In this document: positions 55,622 to 64,000 of the stretch, one piece after another
Layout: each line of letters opens with the position of its first letter
Position numbering within the stretch: the stretch's first letter is position 1
NCBI GenBank assembly: GCA_963792445.1
Contig: CAWBWO010000021.1
Coordinates: 1 to 64,000 of the forward strand
Source: Rummeliibacillus sp963792445
Lineage (GTDB): Bacteria; Bacillota; Bacilli; Bacillales_A; Planococcaceae
DNA length: 64,000 nucleotides
Direction of reading: 5' to 3'
Program-made: the position numbers and the translations under genes
The notes under the pieces: generated by a model
What the model was told of the DNA's origin: nothing
Databases searched by the model: none
The model's input: the letters and a program-made list of their open reading frames with translations, nothing else

Positions 55622-56398
55622 TTGGAAAATGTACTTTTTAAGGAACAGGAACATATTGCTATTGTTACACTCAATAGACCTGAAGCCATGAATGCATTGA
55701 ATTATGAAATGCTTGAAGATTTATATGATGTTGTTGAGTCTATTCGTATTAATCCAAGTGTACATCTTGTGATTTTTACAGGTAGCGGTGAGAAGTCTTT
55801 TAGTGTTGGGGCTGATTTGAAAGAAAGAAGAGCTTTATCCGAACAACTTGTTAAGCGTAATCTTAATAAAATAGGAGAATTATTTTCTGCTATTGAAAAA
55901 TTACCGCAGCCGACTATTGCCTTAATCAATGGCTATGCTTTCGGCGGAGGGATGGAGTTAGCACTAAGTTGTGATTTCCGGATTGCAGTTGAAGATATTC
56001 AGATGGGGCTTACCGAAACGAGCTTAGCCATTATTCCTGGTGCTGGTGGTACTCAACGACTTCCTCGTATCATCGGAGAAGCAAAGGCATTAGAACTTAT
56101 TTTAACTGCGAAACGGATTACTGCGCAGGAGGCATTACAGCTCGGTTTGATCACTGCTTACTATTCCAGGTTGAAGATTGAAGAAGGGGTTAAGCAATTT
56201 ACAAATCGTATACTGTCAAACGGCCCCATTGCTGTTCAACAAGCGAAATTCGCTATCAAAAATGGGATGAATACAGATTTGCAAACAGGGCTTCAAATTG
56301 AACGAAAAGCATACGAAATAACGATTCCAACAGAAGATCGACTAGAAGCATTGGATGCCTTTGTGAATAAGCGGAAACCGAATTTTAAAGGATATTAA
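55622..56398 (+). CDS. Enoyl-CoA hydratase/isomerase
   Basis: 258 residues, crotonase fold. Oxyanion-hole segments FSVGADLKER (about 60-69) and FGGGMELALSCDFRIA (about 104-119), catalytic glutamates in GMEL and in LTETSLAIIPGAGGTQRLPR (about 127-146) are present, so a true hydratase is likely. I choose the TTG at 55622 because AAGGGGG lies eight bases before it; the ATG at 55601 would precede that site. Cytoplasmic; fatty acid or branched-chain degradation. No partner gene next to it. Confidence 0.9.
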   Translation: MENVLFKEQEHIAIVTLNRPEAMNALNYEMLEDLYDVVESIRINPSVHLVIFTGSGEKSFSVGADLKERRALSEQLVKRNLNKIGELFSAIEKLPQPTIALINGYAFGGGMELALSCDFRIAVEDIQMGLTETSLAIIPGAGGTQRLPRIIGEAKALELILTAKRITAQEALQLGLITAYYSRLKIEEGVKQFTNRILSNGPIAVQQAKFAIKNGMNTDLQTGLQIERKAYEITIPTEDRLEALDAFVNKRKPNFKGY

Positions 56399-56433
56399 CT
56401 GATGTGAATGCTAAAAAAGCCATATCATAAATT

Positions 56434-56475
56434 AAGGGATCTAGCAAAGTGCTCGAATACTTTGCTAAATCCCTT
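56434..56475. terminator. Terminator between hydratase and luxS
   Basis: AAGGGAT..AGCAAAGT / ACTTTGCTAAATCCCTT hairpin and T tract between convergent genes. Confidence 0.85.
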
Positions 56476-56488
56476 TTCGTTTTTACTA

Positions 56489-56953
56489 TTAGTCAGCGAA
56501 AATAGTTGCCCATTCATCGCGTTTTGCTAGCATTTCTTTTGCTAATTCTTTTGCGCCTTCTAAGCTGTGGCTTGCTGCCCATCCGCATTGCACTTCATTA
56601 CAAGCAGGTACTTCTGTTGCATTCAACACATCATTGAATGTCTTTTCAAGAATATCTAATACTTCTTCGTAATCTGTATGGTTAATAAGTGATAAGTAGA
56701 AGCCTGTTTGACAACCCATAGGACTTAAATCCACAACATGATCTGTATGATTTCTAATATTTTCTGCCATTAAATGTTCAATTGAATGTAGTGCTGGCAT
56801 ATCCATATGTTCTTTATTTGGTTGTTTGAAACGAATATCGTATTTATAAACTTCATCTCCGTTCATACCCTTTTTAACTCCTGCAAGGCGAACAAATGGT
56901 GCTTGAACTTTTGTATGATCAAGATTGAAACTTTCTACATTTAATTTTTCCAT
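56489..56953 (-). CDS. luxS: S-ribosylhomocysteine lyase LuxS
   Basis: 154 residues. Metal-binding HSIEHLMAENIRNH (His 54, His 58) and Cys about 126 in EVQCGWAASHS, with the catalytic Cys in MGCQTGFYL (about 84). It splits S-ribosylhomocysteine into homocysteine and DPD, the precursor of AI-2, in the activated methyl cycle. Monocistronic. Confidence 0.97.
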   Translation of the reverse strand: MEKLNVESFNLDHTKVQAPFVRLAGVKKGMNGDEVYKYDIRFKQPNKEHMDMPALHSIEHLMAENIRNHTDHVVDLSPMGCQTGFYLSLINHTDYEEVLDILEKTFNDVLNATEVPACNEVQCGWAASHSLEGAKELAKEMLAKRDEWATIFAD

Positions 56954-57110
56954 TAGGCAAATCTCCTTTATTTCAATTGATACTTCTATTTTAGCATTTT
57001 TCCGAAATTTTAGAATCTAAAAGAATATACTAATTTATTATTACCGCGTATCATCCCTCGCAACGCTTGAGAGCACTGAAAACTATTTTAATCTAATTGG
57101 GTTTTAGTTT

Positions 57111-57218
57111 GAAGTGGAACCGGCTTCGCTTTCCTACGGGCGAGCGGTGAGTCTCCTCCTTCGTGCGGGGCCTCACCTGTCTCGCTTTTCCCGTGGGAGT
57201 CTTCGCTGGTTCCACTTC
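57111..57218. repeat. Long palindromic intergenic repeat
   Basis: GAAGTGGAACC..../....GGTTCCACTTC outer arms enclose CGGGCGAGCGGTGAG and CTCACCTGTCTCGCTTTTCCCG inner arms, an imperfect stem-loop of about 108 bases. It is much more GC-rich than its surroundings. Elements of this design (GTGAG...CTCAC within a GC-rich palindrome) recur between genes in Bacillaceae genomes. A 40-base lead-in at 57065-57108 has a similar copy at 38614. Confidence 0.7.
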
Positions 57219-57351
57219 AATAACATTGGGGATACTAATCTGATTCATAAATTGCAAGTCAAATTTTAGAAAAATGGATTCCAACCCTGTTTCGCTTACA
57301 AGTCTTAGGTAATTCTGCAAAAGTAATTGTCCCTGAACAAAAATTAACTAC

Positions 57352-57389
57352 GAAAAAATCTGCTTTCCAATTTACGAAAAGCAGATTTA
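57352..57389 (-). terminator. Terminator of the DedA gene
   Basis: AAATCTGCTTT / AAAGCAGATTT hairpin followed by six T on the minus strand. Confidence 0.85.
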
Positions 57390-57450
57390 ACAACTAACAC
57401 TATATTTCATTATGAGGCTTAATTTGGATAGCTTGAGACATTCCCTATCC

Positions 57451-58110
57451 TTAAGCTTTCTTCCTTCTTGAACTTATCAATCCAATAACGGCTGGTATTA
57501 GTGATACAACTACAATTGCTAAGATTACTGTTGAGAAGTGATCTCTTATAAATGGAATATTGCCGAAGAAGAATCCACAAAAGACACCAACTAATACCCA
57601 CAATAAACCGCCAATAATATTGTACGTAATAAAATGTGTGTAGCGCATTTTACTTGCCCCTGCAATGAATGGAATAAATGTCCGAATGAAGGGCATAAAA
57701 CGTGCAAAGATAATGGTTTTTCCACCATGGCGATCAAAGAAATCTTGTGCCTTTTGCATACGTTCTTTATTGATCATTCTTCCCAAGAAACTATCTTCAG
57801 GAATTGACTTACCTATTTTGTGTCCGATTTCATAATTTAATGTATCCCCTAATACTGCTGCGAAAAAGAATACAATGAGGCAAATCCATAAATTTAATCC
57901 ACCCATTGCTGCTAATGCACCACTTGCAAACAATAAGGAATCACCAGGTAAAAATGGCATGATGACCAAACCTGTTTCGATAAATACAATTAAAAATACA
58001 ATTCCATAAACCCATCCATGATATTGCGCCACAATATCTCTTAAATGCACATCAATATGCATGATAAAGTCGATTAACCATCTTATAAAATCCACGATAC
58101 TCCCACTCAC
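57451..58110 (-). CDS. DedA family (VTT/SNARE-associated) membrane protein
   Basis: 219 residues with about five hydrophobic segments. DedA signatures FIETGLVIMPFLPGDSLLFASGALA (about 44-68), FFDRHGGKTIIFARFMPFIRTFIPFIAGAS and the C-terminal helix are present. DedA proteins recycle polyprenyl phosphate or phospholipid head groups across the membrane and affect proton-motive force. Start may instead be the GTG at 58095, which has GGGAG four bases before it. Confidence 0.93.
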   Translation of the reverse strand: MSGSIVDFIRWLIDFIMHIDVHLRDIVAQYHGWVYGIVFLIVFIETGLVIMPFLPGDSLLFASGALAAMGGLNLWICLIVFFFAAVLGDTLNYEIGHKIGKSIPEDSFLGRMINKERMQKAQDFFDRHGGKTIIFARFMPFIRTFIPFIAGASKMRYTHFITYNIIGGLLWVLVGVFCGFFFGNIPFIRDHFSTVILAIVVVSLIPAVIGLISSRRKKA

Positions 58111-58314
58111 AATCTATATTTTTCTAATTCATCATACAGTTTTATTTAATAGCTGTCTTGTATAAGAATCTTTACATTAATATTAACCGAATGAGGAGGA
58201 GTAATGTTGCTTTTTTAATCTTAAATTAATAATAAGTTTACAATCCATTTACATTAATATGAGGACATTAGTCTTCGTGTTTCTTCTACTACTAAATTTT
58301 TTTATTAGTGGTTG

Positions 58315-60288
58315 TTAAAGATACTTTTTAAACCATTCAACAATTTGCTCTAAACGTTGTTGTCTTAAATTAGGCATACCTGTTCGTGAAAGATTGTGAT
58401 CAGCTTTTGGGAAGCGTACAAACTGGGTTACTTTCCCCATTGATTTTAATGTAATGTATAATTGTTCAGCTTGTTCAATTGGGCAACGGTCGTCATTTTC
58501 GCCATGTAAAATCAGTAACGGTGTTTCAATATTCTTCGCGTATTTCAGTGGTGAATGATTCCACAATGTTTCGGCGTCCCCCATATCTTGGCCAATTTGC
58601 CATTTTGTAAAGTAATAACCGATATCCGACACACCAAAGAAACTAACCCAGTTAGAGATGGAGCGTTGCGTTACGGCTGCTTTAAAACGGTTTGTATGAC
58701 CTACAATCCAGTTCGTCATAAAGCCACCATAGCTTCCTCCTGTCACGCCTAGTCTTGTCTCATCAATCCATTCATTCTGCGTGAGTACATAATCTAATCC
58801 AGCCATGATATCTTCATAATCTCCACCACCATAATCATTGCGACATGCATCAACAAATTGTTGACTATAACCATGACTGCCTCTTGGATTTACATACAAT
58901 ACACCGTAACCTTGTGCTGCTAAAAGTTGTAATTCATGAAAGAATGTATTGGCGTACATCGTATGCGGCCCACCGTGGATTTCAACTACTAATGGATATT
59001 TGTTTCCTTCTATATAATTTGCAGGTTTCATAAGCCATCCATGAATCGTCCAATGATCTTTTCCTTCATATATGATAGGTTGTGGCTTTACAATATTTAC
59101 ATCTTCCAACCAGGCATCATTAAAATGCGTAATTTGTTGTCTCTTGTCTTGTGCAATGTCATATGTAAATAATTCACCAGGGAAAACGGGATTACTAATC
59201 GCAAGTATTGCTGTATCCCCTTTTCTAGATACATCATAACCATAGACATGTTCATCTTCTGGACTCGCCGGATAAATAGCCCCTTCTAACGTTGCATAAT
59301 ATAATCTTACATCACCATAAGTAGATAATTGGAAGTATAGATCATTTGCTTCCGTCCAAATTAGACTTGGAGCGAATACACCTTGTTGTAAATCTCCCAC
59401 ACAATAATCACCAACTGGTAAATCAAGAGACTCCGTTAAATTCCAGTTGTAATTATTTTCTATGTCATAGATAAATAGATTTGCATGCCCTGCATTTTTG
59501 TATACAAAATCACTACCTTCATATGCAATATACTGATCATCTAAAGAAAATACTGCACCGCCAAAATTACCTTCTTCATTTGCTATAATTGTTTCTTTTT
59601 TGCTTACAATATCAATCAAAATAATGGGTGAATGCCAATCGTTATCTGGATCCTTCGTTCGGTTTACTCCTACTACAAGAGAGCGACCATTATGCGAAAT
59701 AGCTTGCAGACTGTAGTCATACGTGTCTTTTATAAATCGTGATACTTTGCCATTTGAAATAGTTATTTTACCAATCTGACTATAACTTTTCTGTGGCTTC
59801 AGACCAACGCCGTTCAATTTATATTGCATGCCGTCAACTATATAAGCATTTGGAAATTCATCGTTGTTATTTTCTTTTTCATCTGTAAACTCTTTTTCTT
59901 CTTGAACGTTAGCTGTAAACCAAATTTCTTCGTTATTCGGATCCCATAAATATGAATTTACACCATTTGCAAAATTTGTGAGTTGTTTTGCTTCTCCACC
60001 TTTTTTCGAAAGAAGGAATAGTTGCTTTTGTTTATTTCTTGTGGATAAAAATGCAATTGTTTGTCCATCAGATGAAAAGCTAAGTGCAGAAATTCTTTCT
60101 TCACCAAATGTCCATTGGGCTATTTCATTTGATTGTAAATCGATATGGATCAAATAAGATAAGTACTTATTTTTGTCTTGATCCATGATGGTACGAATGG
60201 CAAGTGCTTCCTGGCCGTCTGGAGACAATATGGGAGAAGCTACTGAACTTAATTTATATAAGTCTTCTTTTTCAATCGTTTTTTTCAT
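58315..60288 (-). CDS. S9 family prolyl oligopeptidase (YuxL-like)
   Basis: 657 residues. N-terminal beta-propeller of WD40/PD40 repeats (about 1-390), C-terminal alpha/beta hydrolase with PLVVEIHGGPHTMY, nucleophile GVTGGSYGGFMTNW (Ser about 502), Asp in HGENDDRCP (about 588) and His in FPKADHNLSR (about 620). Acylaminoacyl or dipeptidyl peptidase type. No signal peptide, so cytoplasmic. Monocistronic. Confidence 0.95.
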   Translation of the reverse strand: MKKTIEKEDLYKLSSVASPILSPDGQEALAIRTIMDQDKNKYLSYLIHIDLQSNEIAQWTFGEERISALSFSSDGQTIAFLSTRNKQKQLFLLSKKGGEAKQLTNFANGVNSYLWDPNNEEIWFTANVQEEKEFTDEKENNNDEFPNAYIVDGMQYKLNGVGLKPQKSYSQIGKITISNGKVSRFIKDTYDYSLQAISHNGRSLVVGVNRTKDPDNDWHSPIILIDIVSKKETIIANEEGNFGGAVFSLDDQYIAYEGSDFVYKNAGHANLFIYDIENNYNWNLTESLDLPVGDYCVGDLQQGVFAPSLIWTEANDLYFQLSTYGDVRLYYATLEGAIYPASPEDEHVYGYDVSRKGDTAILAISNPVFPGELFTYDIAQDKRQQITHFNDAWLEDVNIVKPQPIIYEGKDHWTIHGWLMKPANYIEGNKYPLVVEIHGGPHTMYANTFFHELQLLAAQGYGVLYVNPRGSHGYSQQFVDACRNDYGGGDYEDIMAGLDYVLTQNEWIDETRLGVTGGSYGGFMTNWIVGHTNRFKAAVTQRSISNWVSFFGVSDIGYYFTKWQIGQDMGDAETLWNHSPLKYAKNIETPLLILHGENDDRCPIEQAEQLYITLKSMGKVTQFVRFPKADHNLSRTGMPNLRQQRLEQIVEWFKKYL

Positions 60289-60494
60289 ACCATTACTCCC
60301 TTTCTTTTACGATTTTAGTAGTGTATTTTCACTATAACTTAAGCATATATATACCGTAAAATGTTATAGATTAACATACCTAACAATCTATTCAGAATAT
60401 TAATACATTTAGTACCTGAATATCATTTTTATTCTATTCATTTTGTGATACTATAGGGAAGTTAAATTTTTAAAGCATCGAAGGAGTTTTTTTC

Positions 60495-61847
60495 ATGAAC
60501 AAGAATCCACAGCTCCAAAGAGGATTGGAGTCGCGACATATCACGCTAATGTCGCTCGGTGCTGCCATAGGAGTCGGGTTATTTCTAGGTTCTGCAGGCG
60601 CTATTCAGTTAGCTGGTCCTGCTATTTTAATCGCTTATGCCCTTGGTGGTATCGTAATTTTCATAATCATGCGCGCACTTGGTGAAATGGCGGTTGAGAA
60701 CCCTGTCGCCGGATCCTTTAGTCGTTATGCAAAGGACTATTTAGGACCGCTTGCAGGATTTATAACCGGCTGGAATTATTGGTTTTTGTGGATTGTTACA
60801 TGTATGGCTGAAATTACAGCCGTCGGAATCTACATGCAATTGTGGTTCCCTGGTTCCCCTAAATGGATATGGGCACTTGCGGCACTATTAATTATGACAA
60901 CTGTTAATTTAATCGCTGTTCAAGCATTTGGCGAGTTTGAATTTTGGTTTGCTTTCATTAAAGTTTTCGCAATAATCGCAATGATTATCATTGGGTTAGG
61001 AATTATCCTATTTGGAATTGGCAATGGTGGTATTGCTTTAGGTTTTAGTAATCTATGGAATCATGGTGGATTTATGCCAAATGGTTTGAAGGGCATATTG
61101 ATGTCATTGCCTATTGTCATGTTTGCCTACCTAGGAATTGAAATGATCGGCATAACTGCTGGTGAAGCAAAAAATCCAAAAAAAGTCATTCCACATGCAA
61201 TTGATACGGTTCTATGGAGAATTTTAATTTTTTATATTGGTGCACTAACAGTCATCATGTCTATTTATCCATGGAATGAAATTAATTCAAATAACAGTCC
61301 ATTCGTATTAACGTTTGAACAAGTCGGCTTACGTTATGCAGCTGGTATTATCAACTTTGTTGTCTTAACAGCAGCACTATCTAGCTGTAATGGTGGTATT
61401 TTCAGTACAGGACGTATGTTGTTTAATCTGGCTGAGCAAGGCCAAGCACCTGCTATCTTCAAAAAAGTTGGACATGGTGGCGTTCCAGCAACTGCCATCG
61501 TTGGATCGACTTTTGTATTATTAATCGGTGTAGTATTAAACTATTTTGTTGCAGAGAAAGTATTTGTTTGGGTAACAAGCATTTCGACATTTGGCGCAAT
61601 TTGGACTTGGGTGATCATACTATTAAGCCAAATGAAGTTTCGTAAATCATTAACAAAAACACAAGTTACAAAGCTTGCATATAAAGCGTTTTGGTATCCA
61701 TACGGTTCATACTTGGCGATTATTTTCCTACTTTTAGTAGTCTTCTTAATGGGTATATTCCCAGATACACGTATCGCTCTAATCGTTGGTCCAATTTGGA
61801 TATTGGCTTTAGTTGTTTTATACTTTGTTAAATATAAAAAAGCTTAG
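60495..61847 (+). CDS. Amino acid permease, APC superfamily (AAT type)
   Basis: 450 residues with 12 helices. N-terminal signature QRGLESRHITLMSLGAAIGVGLFLGS (substrate-binding GxGLFLG), FVVLTAALSSCNGGIFSTGRM in helix 8, and conserved PVAGSFSRYAKDYLGPLAGF. Proton-coupled uptake of an amino acid, resembling YbxG/AlaP/ProY permeases; substrate not certain. GAAGGAG seven bases before the ATG and a likely extended -10 (TGATACTAT) about 40 bases upstream. Confidence 0.93.
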   Translation: MNKNPQLQRGLESRHITLMSLGAAIGVGLFLGSAGAIQLAGPAILIAYALGGIVIFIIMRALGEMAVENPVAGSFSRYAKDYLGPLAGFITGWNYWFLWIVTCMAEITAVGIYMQLWFPGSPKWIWALAALLIMTTVNLIAVQAFGEFEFWFAFIKVFAIIAMIIIGLGIILFGIGNGGIALGFSNLWNHGGFMPNGLKGILMSLPIVMFAYLGIEMIGITAGEAKNPKKVIPHAIDTVLWRILIFYIGALTVIMSIYPWNEINSNNSPFVLTFEQVGLRYAAGIINFVVLTAALSSCNGGIFSTGRMLFNLAEQGQAPAIFKKVGHGGVPATAIVGSTFVLLIGVVLNYFVAEKVFVWVTSISTFGAIWTWVIILLSQMKFRKSLTKTQVTKLAYKAFWYPYGSYLAIIFLLLVVFLMGIFPDTRIALIVGPIWILALVVLYFVKYKKA

Positions 61848-61854
61848 CGAGTAA

Positions 61855-61895
61855 AATGCCTATCTATCTTTTAAATGGTAGATAGGCATTTTTTT
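61855..61895 (+). terminator. Permease terminator
   Basis: AATGCCTATCTA / TAGATAGGCATT hairpin with a T7 tract, just past the permease stop codon. Confidence 0.9.
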
Positions 61896-61969
61896 AATTG
61901 TTTAAAGGTAAGGACGATCATGATTGGCGGGTGTTTACAACAAATATTCTCCCCTTCAATCAAAAGAAA

Positions 61970-61999
61970 GGAGCAAGGAATAAACACTCCCTTGCTCAC
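61970..61999 (-). terminator. Terminator of the acyl-CoA synthetase gene
   Basis: GAGCAAGG / CCTTGCTC hairpin followed by CTTTCTTTT on the minus strand. Confidence 0.8.
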
Positions 62000-62019
62000 T
62001 CTATTATCCTTAAAACTAC

Positions 62020-63576
62020 TTAACTTTTTGAAAGGGCCTTATCTTTCAAATTGCGACGCAAAATTTTGCCTGTTGCGTTCTTCGGAAGTTCGTCTAGCAA
62101 AACAATTTCTTTTGGACATTTATAAGAAACTAAACGACTTTTACAGAAAACATGCAAATCTGCTACCGTAATGGATTTATCCTTTAACACAACATAGGCA
62201 AGGACTTCTTCCCCTAAGTTCGGATCTGGAATGCCTACCACTGCAACTTCTAGTACACCTGGATGAGAGTAAAAAACTTCTTCAACTTCTCTTGGATATA
62301 CATTATAGCCACCAACGATAATCATATCTTTTTTACGATCTACGATATAGAAATAACCCTCTTCATCCATTCGTGCTAAATCTCCTGTATATAACCAACC
62401 ATCACGAATTGCTGCAGATGTTTCTTCAGGCATTTTATAGTACCCTTTCATGACGTTTGGACCTTTTACTACAAGTTCTCCAACTTCACCAATTGGAACT
62501 TCTTCACCTAATCCGTTCACTACTTTGTTTTCTACATTTATAATATTAGTCCCAATCGATCCCACTTTTCTCTCACGATCTAACGGATTGAAACATGTTA
62601 CTGGTGAAGCTTCTGATAATCCATACCCTTCTGATACGCGTAAATTAAATTTCTCTTCAAATTGATGGAGAACCGCCACAGGCATTGCTGCTCCCCCTGA
62701 AATAGCAAAACGTAATGATTGTAAATCATCTGGATCACCATCAGGGTATTGATTCAAGAAATTGAACATAGTCGGAACCCCTGCAAAAACAGTCGGCCTG
62801 AGTTCTCTTCCAACTTTGAAAATCTCTTTTGGACTAAATTTTGGCATGATTATTAATTGAGCTGATTTTAATAATGGTGCATTCACCACGACTGTTAATG
62901 CAAATACGTGAAATACTGGTAATGTCGTAATAACCCGATCATCCTCATGAAACTGCAGATAATTCGAAACATCACGTGCATTTGAATATAGATTTTTGTG
63001 CGTTAGCATAGCACCTTTTGGATGGCCTGTCGTACCAGATGTGTACAATATTACAGCGATATCATCATCGTCTATTTCACCTGGTTGTATCAAGGGGCGC
63101 GATTGTGAAATTAATTGTGAAAAAGAATGCATCTTTTCTTTTACTTGTTGTGGTAACGTTTTCATTTTTTCGTGAACATCCGTATTTGTTTCGCAAATAA
63201 TGTAAGCATGTACATCTGGAAATAATTGAACACCCTTTTCAATCAAAGGTAATAATGCATCTAATGCAATCACTGCTTTCACGTCACCATTTCGAAGAAT
63301 ATATGTAATCTCATCTGGTGTATAAAGTGGATTCACAGGAATAGCTGTTGCACCAATTCGCATTGTTGCATATAAAGAAATAACAAAATGAGGTGTATTA
63401 CCCAAAAGAAAAGCTACATGATCCCCTTTTTCTACCCCTAATTCTTTTAAAGCTGTTGCGAATTTGGAGACTGCCTCTTCAAATTCTTTGTAAGTCGTAT
63501 CTTTTCCCCCAAAATGATACGCTACTTTTTCTGCTTTTTCTTTAGATGTCTTATAAACCTCTGATACTAAATTCAT
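62020..63576 (-). CDS. Long-chain fatty-acid-CoA ligase (LcfB-like)
   Basis: 518 residues of the ANL (AMP-binding) superfamily. P-loop YTSGTTGHPKGAMLTH (about 173-188), A5 motif GYGLSEASPV, A7-A8 GDLARMDEEGYFYIVDRKKDMIIVGG and catalytic lysine in PKNATGKILRR near the C-terminus. It activates a carboxylic acid as acyl-AMP then acyl-CoA; long-chain fatty acid is the likely substrate by similarity to B. subtilis LcfB/YhfL. AAAGGGGTG precedes the ATG. A palindromic operator lies in the leader. Confidence 0.94.
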   Translation of the reverse strand: MNLVSEVYKTSKEKAEKVAYHFGGKDTTYKEFEEAVSKFATALKELGVEKGDHVAFLLGNTPHFVISLYATMRIGATAIPVNPLYTPDEITYILRNGDVKAVIALDALLPLIEKGVQLFPDVHAYIICETNTDVHEKMKTLPQQVKEKMHSFSQLISQSRPLIQPGEIDDDDIAVILYTSGTTGHPKGAMLTHKNLYSNARDVSNYLQFHEDDRVITTLPVFHVFALTVVVNAPLLKSAQLIIMPKFSPKEIFKVGRELRPTVFAGVPTMFNFLNQYPDGDPDDLQSLRFAISGGAAMPVAVLHQFEEKFNLRVSEGYGLSEASPVTCFNPLDRERKVGSIGTNIINVENKVVNGLGEEVPIGEVGELVVKGPNVMKGYYKMPEETSAAIRDGWLYTGDLARMDEEGYFYIVDRKKDMIIVGGYNVYPREVEEVFYSHPGVLEVAVVGIPDPNLGEEVLAYVVLKDKSITVADLHVFCKSRLVSYKCPKEIVLLDELPKNATGKILRRNLKDKALSKS

Positions 63577-63600
63577 ATTCTTTCACCCCTTTGTAAGAAT

Positions 63601-63663
63601 AAAATGAATAGTGATTCATTTTCCATCCAAATCTATTATATAGAAATCAATAAAAGAAAACAA
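63601..63663 (-). promoter_or_regulatory. Promoter and palindromic operator of the acyl-CoA ligase gene
   Basis: TTGTTT (63658-63663) and TATAAT (63635-63640) on the minus strand with 17-base spacing; between the start site and the Shine-Dalgarno lies AAAATGAAT-N4-ATTCATTTT (63601-63622), nine-base arms. Position suggests a fatty-acid-responsive repressor, but the spacing differs from the known FadR consensus (TGAATGANTANTCATTCA). Confidence 0.6.
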
Positions 63664-63689
63664 CAGATAGCATTTTTTGCTATCTGTTG
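63661..63689 (-). terminator. Terminator of the ABC permease gene
   Basis: CAACAGATAGC / GCTATCTGTTG hairpin followed by TTTTCTTTT on the minus strand. It lies over the -35 region of the acyl-CoA ligase promoter. Confidence 0.85.
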
Positions 63690-63692
63690 TCT

Positions 63693-64000
63693 CTAATTTG
63701 CTCGAATATGAGATAAATATCGCCAACGTATAAGGTAGAAATAAGCTAGTTGTATGCAGGTAATCCCCGCTAGCACAAGAAGGATTTCTCTTACTATTGA
63801 TAAATCCGCAATTCCCTTCCAAAATACTTGAAGTGCCAAAAAGGCAAATGTACAATGAAACATCGCTAATCCCCATGGTAAGAAAAACTGAGGTACTAAC
63901 TGACTATTAACAATCTTCCTTAACTCTTTATCTGTAATGCCCATCCTGCGTAATGCATCATATTGTTTTTTGTCCTCTTCAAGACCTGTATAAAGTTTAA
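63693..64000 (-). CDS. C-terminal part of a FtsX/BceB-like ABC transporter permease
   Basis: 102 residues in frame from the window edge: LYTGLEEDKKQYDALRRMG, then ITDKELRKIVNSQLVPQFF and two membrane helices ending YLIRWRYLSHIRAN. The (A/E)EDK.QYxALR(R/K)xG motif followed by two helices is the C-terminus of BceB/VraG-type permeases that act in antimicrobial-peptide resistance and sensing. The rest of the gene, and any ATPase or two-component partner, lies beyond the window. Confidence 0.8.
   Translation of the reverse strand, partial: KLYTGLEEDKKQYDALRRMGITDKELRKIVNSQLVPQFFLPWGLAMFHCTFAFLALQVFWKGIADLSIVREILLVLAGITCIQLAYFYLIRWRYLSHIRAN

Noticed and set aside
57093..57320. Minus-strand frame of 75 residues across the palindromic repeat
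   Set aside because: It is the translated repeat (RPRTKEETHRSPVGKRS), a typical artefact of this kind of GC-rich palindrome, with no ribosome binding site.
63616..63876. 86-residue minus-strand frame overlapping the ABC permease end
   Set aside because: The overlapping frame 63693-64000 matches the BceB/FtsX C-terminus and continues off the window; the 86-residue frame is its shadow.

Overview
The window is low-GC chromosomal DNA of an endospore-forming Bacillales bacterium. Gene order follows the Bacillus subtilis yv*/his/gap region: ssrA-smpB-rnr-esterase-secG, eno-gpmI-tpiA-pgk-gap-cggR, clpP, crh-whiA-yvcK-rapZ-nudix-trxB-TPR, hisIE-F-A-H-B-D-G-Z, yvoF-ppaX-lgt-hprK. A CotF-like coat protein and a GerA-type germinant receptor operon show that it sporulates. 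The short tmRNA tag, the csbB/gtrA/yfhO set and the repeat families would suit the Lysinibacillus/Viridibacillus/Rummeliibacillus (Planococcaceae) side of the order, but that placement is an inference.

Layout. 0-3.9 kb: a broken membrane gene at the edge, a small FWFF-type protein, an M20 peptidase and small proteins. 3.9-8.6 kb: trans-translation and RNA decay (tmRNA, SmpB, RNase R), a carboxylesterase and SecG. 8.8-16.8 kb: an O-methyltransferase, then the whole lower glycolytic set, headed by cggR with a readable promoter and CggR operator and with a near-consensus cre site between gap and pgk. 16.8-21.3 kb: a glutaredoxin-like protein, a tandemly duplicated heptad-coding repeat, TPM/LemA membrane proteins and a two-component system. 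21.4-21.75 kb: a compact type I toxin-antitoxin candidate. 21.8-25.8 kb: a three-component envelope glycosylation set. 26-29.4 kb: coat protein, DHA2 exporter and divergent TetR regulator. 29.4-33.6 kb: ger operon whose B subunit carries a long Asn/Gln-rich repeat tail. 33.8-41.8 kb: tRNA-Arg, clpP with a CtsR box, then the crh-to-trxB cluster interrupted by a broken VOC gene and its divergent WYL regulator. 41.9-49.9 kb: TPR protein and the full histidine operon. 50-53.3 kb: acetyltransferase, PpaX, Lgt, HPr kinase. 53.5-64 kb: cytochrome c551, an EAL/HDOD protein, enoyl-CoA hydratase, LuxS, a DedA protein, S9 peptidase, amino-acid permease, acyl-CoA synthetase and the end of an ABC permease.

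Quality. Many conserved genes are interrupted by single-base shifts (gpmI, yfhO, gerB, yvcK, rapZ, trxB, TPR, hisI, hisB, hisD, hisG), densest between about 36 and 48.8 kb. In nearly every case the full protein is recovered by adding or removing one base, often in a homopolymer, and hisD contains a compensated pair. I read most of these as sequencing or assembly indels, and give coordinates for the restored genes.

Most distinctive observations: the toxin/antisense-RNA locus at 21.4-21.75 kb, the GerB Asn/Gln repeat tail at 32.1-32.5 kb, and two unrelated intergenic repeat families that both keep a 21-bp (seven-codon) period and end in a stop codon.
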